From Sphingomonadaceae bacterium OTU29LAMAA1 (GTDB taxonomy: Bacteria > Pseudomonadota > Alphaproteobacteria > Sphingomonadales > Sphingomonadaceae), in assembly GCA_024072375.1 (NCBI GenBank), contig CP099617.1, positions 1,097,001 to 1,161,000 on the forward strand: a stretch of DNA of 64,000 nt, given 5' to 3'. Positions 57,583 through 64,000 of this stretch are shown one piece after another (the stretch's first letter is position 1; each line of letters starts with the position of its first letter). Under the pieces are notes generated by a model. It saw only the letters and a program-made list of their open reading frames with translations, was not told the origin of the DNA and did not search any database. Both the position numbers and the translations under genes were made by a program.

Positions 57583-58575
57583 ATGACAGAACCCCGCCGT
57601 AATCCCCGCGTGGTCGTGACCCGCGAACTCGCTGATCCGGTCATGCAGCGGCTGGAAGCGTTGTTCGACACCACCAACAATCGCGGCGATGCCGCCATGA
57701 CCCGCGACCAGCTCGCCGCGGCGATGGCCACCTGCGACGTGCTGGTGCCGACCGTCACCGACGACATCGATGCCGATCTGATCGCGGGCGCGGGCGACAG
57801 GCTGCGCCTGATCGCCAATTACGGTGCCGGCGTGAACCATATTGCGCTGAAGGCCGCCCGCGCGCGCGGGATCATCGTCACCAATACCCCGGGCGTGCTG
57901 ACCGAGGACACCGCGGATATGGCGATGGCGCTGATCGTGTCGGTGCCGCGGCGGCTGGCGGAAGGCGAGAAGCTGGTGCGATCGGGCGAATGGCACGGCT
58001 GGAGTCCCGGCGGTATGCTCGGCCACCGCATCGGCGGCAAGGCACTGGGCATCGTCGGCATGGGCCGCATCGGTCAGGCGGTCGCCCGCCGCGCCCGCGC
58101 GTTCGGCCTGTCGATACATTATCACAACCGCCATCGCCTGCCCGGTGTAGTCGAAGCGGAACTGGGCGCGACCTTCCACGCCGATCTCGACGCGATGCTC
58201 GTGGCCACCGACATCGTCAGCATCCACACGCCGCTGAACGCCGACAGCCGCGACCTGATCGACCGCCGCCGGATTGGCCTGATGCGCCGCCATGTCTACG
58301 TCATCAACACGTCGCGCGGCGGCATTCTCGACGAGGCCGCACTGGTCGACGCGCTCGAGGCGGGAGAGCTGGCTGGCGCCGGCCTCGACGTGTGGGAGCA
58401 CGAACCGCGTATCGACCCGCGCCTGCTCGCGCTGCCGAATGTGGTGATGACGCCGCACATGGGCAGCGCCACGCTCGAAGGGCGACAGGCGTCCGGCGAA
58501 CGCGTCATCCAGAATATCCGGATGTGGGCGGATGGTCACCGTCCACCGGATCAGGTGCTCGAAGGCTGGGCCTGA
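57583..58575 (+). CDS. D-2-hydroxyacid dehydrogenase (glyoxylate/hydroxypyruvate reductase type)
   Basis: 330 residues. The Rossmann motif GIVGMGRIGQAVARRA is followed by HYHNRHR at the beta-2 end, favouring NADP. The catalytic Arg, Glu and His are in NTSRGGILDE, WEHEP and TPHMGSAT. Close to GyaR/GhrB-type enzymes reducing glyoxylate or hydroxypyruvate. Alone in its transcript. Confidence 0.9.
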   Translation: MTEPRRNPRVVVTRELADPVMQRLEALFDTTNNRGDAAMTRDQLAAAMATCDVLVPTVTDDIDADLIAGAGDRLRLIANYGAGVNHIALKAARARGIIVTNTPGVLTEDTADMAMALIVSVPRRLAEGEKLVRSGEWHGWSPGGMLGHRIGGKALGIVGMGRIGQAVARRARAFGLSIHYHNRHRLPGVVEAELGATFHADLDAMLVATDIVSIHTPLNADSRDLIDRRRIGLMRRHVYVINTSRGGILDEAALVDALEAGELAGAGLDVWEHEPRIDPRLLALPNVVMTPHMGSATLEGRQASGERVIQNIRMWADGHRPPDQVLEGWA

Positions 58576-58665
58576 GCACCAGAAAAACGTGTTGATTCAT
58601 TGCTGAACGAAACCTTTGCTGCGCCGCGACATTAACGCCGCACCTCCGCAACACAGGACACGATC

Positions 58666-58863
58666 ATGACCATCAAGCCCCTCGCCGCCGCCGCCCTGCT
58701 GCTCGGTTCGGCCCTCAGCCTCTCGGCCTGCTCGACCCTCAAGGGTGCCGGCATAGGCGCAGCCGGCGGTGCGGGTGTCGCCGCGGCGACCGGCGGCAGC
58801 GTCGAAAAGGGTGCAGCCGTCGGCGGCACCGCGGGCGCAGTCGTCGGCACCGTCGCCGACTAA
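58666..58863 (+). CDS. Glycine-zipper lipoprotein
   Basis: 65 residues. Lipoprotein signal MTIKPLAAAALLLGSALSLSAC with the lipobox LSAC. The mature part is a Gly/Ala zipper (GAGIGAAGGAGVAAATGG). Resembles osmotically inducible or SlyB-like outer membrane lipoproteins. A hairpin follows (58873-58901). Function unknown. Confidence 0.85.
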   Translation: MTIKPLAAAALLLGSALSLSACSTLKGAGIGAAGGAGVAAATGGSVEKGAAVGGTAGAVVGTVAD

Positions 58864-58872
58864 CGAGGTTCG

Positions 58873-58901
58873 GGAGCGCCGAGCCTCAACCCGGCGCTTC
58901 C
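58873..58901 (+). terminator. Hairpin after the lipoprotein gene
   Basis: GGAGCGCCG (58873-58881) and CGGCGC-T-TCC (58892-58901) pair with one bulge. No U tract follows. Confidence 0.35.
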
Positions 58902-58997
58902 GGATACTTGTACCGCTGCTAACGGACTCCTTCGCCGGTAGCCAAAGCGAGCGACAAGAGCTACGGCTACGTACGGGGCGGCACTCCTGCGGTCGGC

Positions 58998-60413
58998 TCA
59001 GTCCCCCGTCAGGATCCGATCGACCAGCTGTTTTACGCTCGGCACGAAGCCGTTGGAATAGAACGGATCACGCTTGAAATTATACGCCGCATGGCCGGCG
59101 AACATCAGATTCTGGTCGACGTCGCCGCCATGCGCGATGTCCTGCAACGTCTTCTGGATGCAGAAGCTGCGCGGATCGGCCAGCCGCCCGGTCGAGTTGG
59201 TCTCGGTGTCCGCCCAGCTCGAAAACGAACATTGCGACAGGCAACCCATGCAGTCCGCCTGATCCTTGCGGATGATGCCCTTCTCGGTCGGCGACACGAA
59301 CACCAGGGTGTTGTCGGGCGTCTTCAACGCATCCGTATGGCCTTCGCCAAACCACTGGCGCGCGCGCAGCAGATCGTTGCGCGTCACCCAGAAATTCTTG
59401 CCCTTCACGCCGACGTCGAGCTGGAAGACATGATCACCAGCCTCCTGCGTCGAAAAGGCGATCTGGCGATCCGAACGCGCTTCCAGCGATCGCAGGAACG
59501 GGTTGCGCACCGCCGACGAATAGAAACCGGTCGGCGAGAAGCGATGCAACAGCACCTCGCCTTCCTCGATCTGCGTCAGCCGGTCCTTCCAATCCTGCGG
59601 GATCGGGCTTTCCTGCGTCAGCAATGGCCGCGTGCCGTACTGGAATGCGATGGTTCCCAGCTCGGGATTGTCGATCCAGTCGTTCCAGTCGCGCAAATAC
59701 CAGACACCGCCCGCCATCACGATCGGCGTACTGTCGGGAATGCCGCCCTCGCGCATGACCGCGCGCAATTCGGCGACGCGCGGGAACGGGTCCTGCGGCT
59801 TCAACGGGTCTTCGGCGTTGGACAGGCCGTTGTGCCCGCCGGCCAGCCAAGGGTCCTCGTACACCACTGCCGCCAGCCATTCCGCCGCCTTCGAATAGGC
59901 ACGCTTCCACAGCGCGCGGAATGCCCGGCCGGACGACACGATCGGCAGGTACGACACGCCATAGGACGCGGTGATCTCGGACAGCTTGTAGGGCATGCCC
60001 GCGCCGCAGGTGACGCCCGCCACCTTACCGCGGGTGCGTTCGAGCACGCCGTGCAGGATGCGCTGCGCCCCGCCCATTTCCCACAACACGTTGATGTTGA
60101 TCGCGCCCTTGCCGCCCGCGATCTCGTATGCACGTTCGACCTGCTGGACCGCGCCCTCAATGGCATATTCCACCAGTTCCTCATGCCGCTGGCGACGCGT
60201 CAGCGCCGTGTAGACCTGCGGAATGATCTTGCCATCGGGATCGTAGCTGTCGGCGTTGACCGCGGACACGGTGCCGATTCCGCCCGCGGCGGCCCATGCA
60301 CCGGCGGAAGCATGATTGGTCGCGGCGACGCCCTTGCCGCCTTCGACAAGCGGCCAGACCTCACGGCCATTGTACACGATCGGCTTCAGGCCCTTGAACA
60401 CGGAAAACGTCAC
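58998..60413 (-). CDS. Nitronate monooxygenase-family flavoprotein with candidate Fe-S cysteine motif
   Basis: 471 residues. The TIM-barrel flavoprotein of the 2-nitropropane dioxygenase/nitronate monooxygenase family: GVAATNHASAGAWAAAGGIGTVSAV, GVTCGAGMPYKL, VMAGGVWYLRD and IAFQYGTRP are visible. The C-terminal part has C388xxC391xxxC395 (CMGCLSQC) and Cys418, an arrangement that resembles a [4Fe-4S] site as in 2,4-dienoyl-CoA reductase. This is unusual for the family and marks a distinct subgroup. Substrate unknown. Confidence 0.8.
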   Translation of the reverse strand: MTFSVFKGLKPIVYNGREVWPLVEGGKGVAATNHASAGAWAAAGGIGTVSAVNADSYDPDGKIIPQVYTALTRRQRHEELVEYAIEGAVQQVERAYEIAGGKGAININVLWEMGGAQRILHGVLERTRGKVAGVTCGAGMPYKLSEITASYGVSYLPIVSSGRAFRALWKRAYSKAAEWLAAVVYEDPWLAGGHNGLSNAEDPLKPQDPFPRVAELRAVMREGGIPDSTPIVMAGGVWYLRDWNDWIDNPELGTIAFQYGTRPLLTQESPIPQDWKDRLTQIEEGEVLLHRFSPTGFYSSAVRNPFLRSLEARSDRQIAFSTQEAGDHVFQLDVGVKGKNFWVTRNDLLRARQWFGEGHTDALKTPDNTLVFVSPTEKGIIRKDQADCMGCLSQCSFSSWADTETNSTGRLADPRSFCIQKTLQDIAHGGDVDQNLMFAGHAAYNFKRDPFYSNGFVPSVKQLVDRILTGD

Positions 60414-60605
60414 CTCATCCCGGGGGTAAATACGGCCGGCTATACAAGAAGGATGCGGTGATGCGAAGGAATTGCGATGTGGATCAGTGCAGCAACGCGC
60501 GTCCGTCCCCGATGCGTGGCGGAAAGCGCGCCTTAGCCGTCGGTTAACCTCAATCGTGCAGACAGGATCGCAGCTTTACGATGACATACGGGAAAGTATC
60601 GACGG

Positions 60606-61064
60606 ATGGGGGTTCTCAATCACCTGATCGCACCCAGGCGTCCGGCGCGCAGGCATCTCGCCGCGACGTTGCGCTCGCCGCTCGGTGCGCTGCTGCTGCC
60701 GCAGATCGAGCGACTGGGGCTGTCGGTCGGGGAAACGCCGGGCGACGGGCCGACCGGCTCGGCATGGTCGCGTGCCTATGTGCTGGGCGCGGCCTGCGCC
60801 TCGCTCCAGCATCAGGATGCGGCGCCGGCGAGTGACCGGGATTGCTTCGCCGTGGCGCTGACGGCGTTCGCGATGACCTATGGCGAGGAGCAGGCGCGCG
60901 ACATACTCGCCGCCATCGTCGCCGCCGCCGAAGCGCACGAACCAGAAGTGGAGGATGGCCTGCTGCACGGCGCCAGCGATCTGGCGCTCGTCGCGACGGG
61001 ACAGGCCGATACCGCGACGCTGCAGTTCGTCGTCAGGAATGCCGCGGAGATATCGGGGACCTGA
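60606..61064 (+). CDS. Hypothetical protein
   Basis: 152 residues, mostly helical: LNHLIAPRRPARRHLAATLRSP, later AFAMTYGEEQARDILAAIVAAAEAHE. No signal, no Cys cluster. ATG at 60606 begins the frame. It is convergent with the GT4 gene. I do not recognise the family; helical cytoplasmic protein is all that can be said. Confidence 0.6.
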   Translation: MGVLNHLIAPRRPARRHLAATLRSPLGALLLPQIERLGLSVGETPGDGPTGSAWSRAYVLGAACASLQHQDAAPASDRDCFAVALTAFAMTYGEEQARDILAAIVAAAEAHEPEVEDGLLHGASDLALVATGQADTATLQFVVRNAAEISGT

Positions 61065-61074
61065 TTGCGGGCGC

Positions 61075-62208
61075 CTATCCCAGCGCACCCGGTCGCCGCA
61101 TCGCCTCTGCGTACAATGCCTTGTAGCGCGCGATCATCACGCGCTCGTCGAACTCCGCGCGCGCCTTTGCCCGGTTCGCTGCGCCGACCCGCGACCGCAG
61201 GTCCGGATCGAGCACCAGCGCCTGCAACGCGTCGCGCAGCAGCACCTCGTCGGCGCCGGTAACGAAAGGGGCGTTTTCCGCCGACACCATTCGCGGCACG
61301 TCGCCGACGGGCGTGCTCACCACCGGCAGGCCGGCCGCCATCCCCTCGACCACGCTGATCGGAAATTGCTCGCTCTTCGACGACAGCGCGATGATGTCGA
61401 ACGCGCCGATGTAGCGATACGGTCGGTCGAGGAAGCCGGCCAGCACCACCTTGTCGGCAATGTCCATCGCCCGCGTCGCTTGCAGGATCTGTTCGCGCTC
61501 GGGACCCTCGCCGACGATCACCAGCCTGAACCGCCCCGACACACCGCCGCAGGCGCGGACGAGCAGCGGCAGGTCTTTCACCGCGCGCAGGCCCGCGAGC
61601 GCGCCGATCACGACCTCCTTCTCGTTGCGGACGAAGCCCGGGATCGCGCGCGGATCGGGCTTCTGGCCGTAGGCAGCGGTGTCGATGCCGTTGGCGATGC
61701 GGTGCACCCGCGCGGGCGGTTGCTTCCAGGTCTTCAGCGCGATCGCCTCCAGCACCTCGGATGGCACCACCAGGGCGTGCGCAGCGCGGAGCGCGATCCG
61801 GCGATAGACGTTGCGCTCGATCTTCAGCCCGCCGGCCTCGTCCGCGTTGAAGCCGTCCTCGTGATGGACCAGCGGCGGTGCGCCTTTGGCGAACACCCGC
61901 CGCGCCATCACGCCGTCGATCGCGCCCCAATTGTAGGTCAGCACAAGATCGAAGCGCCGCATGTAGCGCGCCAGCGCCTCGTACCGCGCCACCGACGGAC
62001 GTCCGGTCAGCGACGGGGGGTCCTGCGCGATCTCGTACCGGATGCCCCGGGCGATCGAATCGCGCGCGCCGAGCTGGTCGGGCACGCCGCTGACGATCGT
62101 ATGCCGTGCGGCGTCGCCGAACGCATTCATCAGCCGCACGGCCCGCGCCTCCTTGCCACCGAGGCTGAAGCTGGAATGGAGGTGGAGGATGTGGATCGGC
62201 TGCGGCAT
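61075..62208 (-). CDS. Family 4 glycosyltransferase
   Basis: 377 residues, GT-B fold. N-terminal ILHLHSSFSLGGKEARAVRLM; C-terminal nucleotide-sugar site with VVIGALAGLRAVKDLP, LVIVGEGPERE and the EX7E-type SEQFPISVVEGMAAGLPVVS. Likely forms envelope or capsular polysaccharide. It is followed upstream by a DUF418 membrane protein on the same strand, 9 bp away. Confidence 0.9.
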   Translation of the reverse strand: MPQPIHILHLHSSFSLGGKEARAVRLMNAFGDAARHTIVSGVPDQLGARDSIARGIRYEIAQDPPSLTGRPSVARYEALARYMRRFDLVLTYNWGAIDGVMARRVFAKGAPPLVHHEDGFNADEAGGLKIERNVYRRIALRAAHALVVPSEVLEAIALKTWKQPPARVHRIANGIDTAAYGQKPDPRAIPGFVRNEKEVVIGALAGLRAVKDLPLLVRACGGVSGRFRLVIVGEGPEREQILQATRAMDIADKVVLAGFLDRPYRYIGAFDIIALSSKSEQFPISVVEGMAAGLPVVSTPVGDVPRMVSAENAPFVTGADEVLLRDALQALVLDPDLRSRVGAANRAKARAEFDERVMIARYKALYAEAMRRPGALG

Positions 62209-62217
62209 GATGCCGCC

Positions 62218-63453
62218 TTAACCCGCCCGGCCTGCCGGAGGAAGAATGTTGCCACACCGCATCGGCAACCATCGCAGCTCGACCAGCGAACGCCACGCCC
62301 ATTCCACCGGCGCGATCCGGTAACGCCGCAGCCACGCATTCGCCGCCCATAGCAGCAGCGCGTTCACAGCCAGCGCGAGCGCCATCAGCCACGCCCAGCC
62401 GAACGCGCCATACAACCCCAGCCCGAACGGCGAGAATATCAGCCACGACACGATCAGCGTCTGCGCGACGTACAGCGTCAACGCCGTCCGGCCCGCGGCG
62501 ACGAACGGGCGAAGCCCGCGCGCACCCGCGACGGTCGTCACCGCCAGAGCGATGGCCGCGACATGGCCGCAGGTCATCGCCAGTCGCGCGACATCCTCCC
62601 ACATCCACGCGATCTGCGCCCGCCCGTCGAAGCGGGTCGCCTCCCAGGCGCCATAGATGCGCAGCGGCAGGCCGATGCCGTATCCTCCCGCAAGCAGCCA
62701 GCGATAGCGCCGCCGCGACCAGTCGCCCTGCAAGATCCCCCAGCGGAACAGCGCCGCGCCGACCAGCATCGTCGCGGCGGCTTCCCACACGAACACGATT
62801 TCGTCGCTGTCCAGCCGGTCCAGCCCGACGCGGCGCTGCCCTTCGACCCAGGCGCGACGATCGCCGTGACCGAATGCATCCTCCCGCCGTACCGCCGTCG
62901 CATCCGCTTCGGCCATCTGCGCCATGACCGGCCGCATCGGCTGCTGCACCGCGACCACGCCGATGACCAGGGTGAACGCCGCATAGGACAGACCGATCGT
63001 CAGCAACGCACGTGCCGGCAACGTCCGGAACGCACAGGCCAGCAATGCCGCGACCGCATAGGTGTGCAGGATATCACCGGGCCACAGCAACAGCATCATA
63101 TGCGCCATCCCGAACACCCAGAGCACGACATTGCGCCAGCCGTAGCGCAGCGACACCGCCGCCGTGCCCGCCGATGCCGACGCGATCCGATCGGTGAGGA
63201 TCAGCATGCCCGCACCGAACAGCATCTCCAGCAGCGCCCGCGCGGTCCCCTCGACCAGCAGCGTGCGCAGCCACCACGCCATCCTGTCCGCACCGCTCCA
63301 GCCGATGTGCCGGATATCGGACCAGTTGGCGGTCATCGACGCGCCCATCTCGCTGACGTTCATCAGCAGGATGCCGAGGATCGCGATGCCGCGCAGGATA
63401 TCGAGCAACGCAATTCTCGGAGCACCATCCGGCTCTGCGCCGGGAATACTCAC
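62218..63453 (-). CDS. DUF418-domain multipass membrane protein
   Basis: 411 residues from GTG at 63453, about 10 transmembrane helices. N-terminal RIALLDILRGIAILGILLMNV is the family start, and the C-terminal DUF418 region carries GRTALTLYVAQTLIVSWLIF. Such proteins are often linked to acyltransferase-type roles in the envelope, not proven. It overlaps the hydrolase upstream by GTGA (63450-63453). A longer frame to 63663 is shadow sequence of that hydrolase. Confidence 0.82.
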   Translation of the reverse strand: MSIPGAEPDGAPRIALLDILRGIAILGILLMNVSEMGASMTANWSDIRHIGWSGADRMAWWLRTLLVEGTARALLEMLFGAGMLILTDRIASASAGTAAVSLRYGWRNVVLWVFGMAHMMLLLWPGDILHTYAVAALLACAFRTLPARALLTIGLSYAAFTLVIGVVAVQQPMRPVMAQMAEADATAVRREDAFGHGDRRAWVEGQRRVGLDRLDSDEIVFVWEAAATMLVGAALFRWGILQGDWSRRRYRWLLAGGYGIGLPLRIYGAWEATRFDGRAQIAWMWEDVARLAMTCGHVAAIALAVTTVAGARGLRPFVAAGRTALTLYVAQTLIVSWLIFSPFGLGLYGAFGWAWLMALALAVNALLLWAANAWLRRYRIAPVEWAWRSLVELRWLPMRCGNILPPAGRAG

Positions 63454-64000
63454 GCCCGCGCCTGCTCCAGCAACCGGTCGATCGGGCCGTGCAACGCGGG
63501 TTCCGCCAGTGTCGGCGCATGGCCGACGCCCGGCAGCGTCACCAGTTCGGCGCGGTCGAGCGCCGCCAGCATCCGTTCCGCCACCGGCTGTGCCAGCACG
63601 TCCGATCGTCCGCCACGCACCAGCAGGACGGGCGTGTCCCGCAACGCCGATAGCGCCGCCCACATATCCGGCCCGGCTTCGTTACCCGGCGTCCGAAACG
63701 GCTCGGCGATCTTAAGGTCGTAGTCGAGCACGATGCGTCCGCTGCTGTTCAGCCGATAGACGCGCTTGGCCATCGCCAGCCATTCCTCGATGTGCCAGTC
63801 CGGATAGACGTCGCCGTGCGCGTCGGCGAGGCTGCGCGCCGCGTGCATCCATGTCGGGCAGCTGCTGCCCTTGCCGACATAACCCCTGATCCGGCTGATA
63901 CCCGCCGGGTCGATTTCCGGTCCGACGTCGTTGAGCAACGCCGCGGCGATGCCTGCGCCCGCCCCTGTCGCGGCCTGCGCGAGCAACATCGTCACGATGC
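63450..64000 (-). CDS. Alpha/beta-hydrolase, 5' end outside the window
   Basis: C-terminal part of about 183 residues. The core reads LLNDVGPEIDPAGISRIRGYVG, then DYDLKIAEPF and VLLVRGGRSDVL with the acid residue, and the catalytic His in LPGVGHAPTL. Matches the alpha/beta-hydrolase class of esterases and haloalkane-like enzymes. The nucleophile elbow and the start codon lie beyond 64000; the apparent Met at 63995 is an internal GTG. Coupled to the DUF418 gene. Confidence 0.82.
   Translation of the reverse strand, partial: IVTMLLAQAATGAGAGIAAALLNDVGPEIDPAGISRIRGYVGKGSSCPTWMHAARSLADAHGDVYPDWHIEEWLAMAKRVYRLNSSGRIVLDYDLKIAEPFRTPGNEAGPDMWAALSALRDTPVLLVRGGRSDVLAQPVAERMLAALDRAELVTLPGVGHAPTLAEPALHGPIDRLLEQARA

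Noticed and set aside
60880..62352. A 490-codon plus-strand frame opposite the GT4 gene
   Set aside because: Shadow frame, rich in Arg and His, overlaps two better supported genes.
62218..63663. A longer DUF418 protein starting at 63663
   Set aside because: The extra N-terminus is the antisense-like alternative frame of the hydrolase gene; GTG at 63453 with GTGA overlap is better.

Overview
The window is a high-GC, gene-dense chromosomal stretch of an alphaproteobacterium. It is almost certainly a sphingomonad (Sphingomonas or a close relative). The reasons are the GC-rich codon use, the sphingomonad-style TonB receptor with a DIVVTAQR box, the long-form LeuA, a perfect CtrA-type box, and palindromic repeats of the GTCATCCCGGCG type. 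Nearly all of it is coding. Gene pairs commonly overlap by ATGA, GTGA or TGATG, so translational coupling is widespread. I see no phage, insertion sequence or CRISPR array. Two tRNA genes are present, Leu(UAG) and Arg(CCU).

Layout. 0.2-7 kb: manganese catalase, a CPBP-like membrane protein, then the protein-quality block tig - glycosyltransferase - clpP - clpX, with REP-type palindromes between units. 7-14 kb: tRNA-Leu, two small acidic proteins, and a gatC-gatA-vapB-vapC-gatB-cyclophilin operon in which a toxin-antitoxin pair sits inside the tRNA amidotransferase operon; then a DUF3089 hydrolase and ruvX. 14-17 kb: pyrB coupled to a dihydroorotase homologue that has lost its metal ligands. 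17-21 kb: a ParA / ribbon-helix-helix / TPR-SPOR lipoprotein operon facing a Sel1-SPOR protein. 20.7-29.5 kb: serB, miaA, then branched-chain amino acid synthesis (ilvB, ilvH, ilvC, leuA), interrupted by a YceI protein and a BLUF photoreceptor, with a candidate leucine leader peptide before leuA. 29.5-31.3 kb: folE-folM-folB pterin genes.

31.4-39.4 kb: a large TonB-dependent receptor, TUDOR-like and SWIB small proteins, tRNA-Arg, DUF1178, a nitrilase-family amidase, glutaredoxin, comF and a methyltransferase. 39.4-43.8 kb: an EAL phosphodiesterase - TPR histidine kinase - single-domain receiver operon, divergent from a 19-codon ORF, with a CtrA box between them. 43.9-54.9 kb: a Baeyer-Villiger-type monooxygenase, tamB/tamA, and an aldehyde dehydrogenase cluster with a prepilin peptidase. 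55-64 kb: thiolase, a PAS protein, an SH3 protein, a hydroxyacid dehydrogenase, a glycine-zipper lipoprotein, a nitronate monooxygenase-like flavoprotein with a possible Fe-S motif, a GT4 glycosyltransferase, a DUF418 membrane protein and a truncated alpha/beta hydrolase at the edge.

The points most worth following are the vapBC module inside gatCAB with a perfect palindrome in front of it, the ParA/RHH/SPOR module, the CtrA box with its micro-ORF, the leuA leader, and the structured repeats that fill every ilv intercistronic gap.
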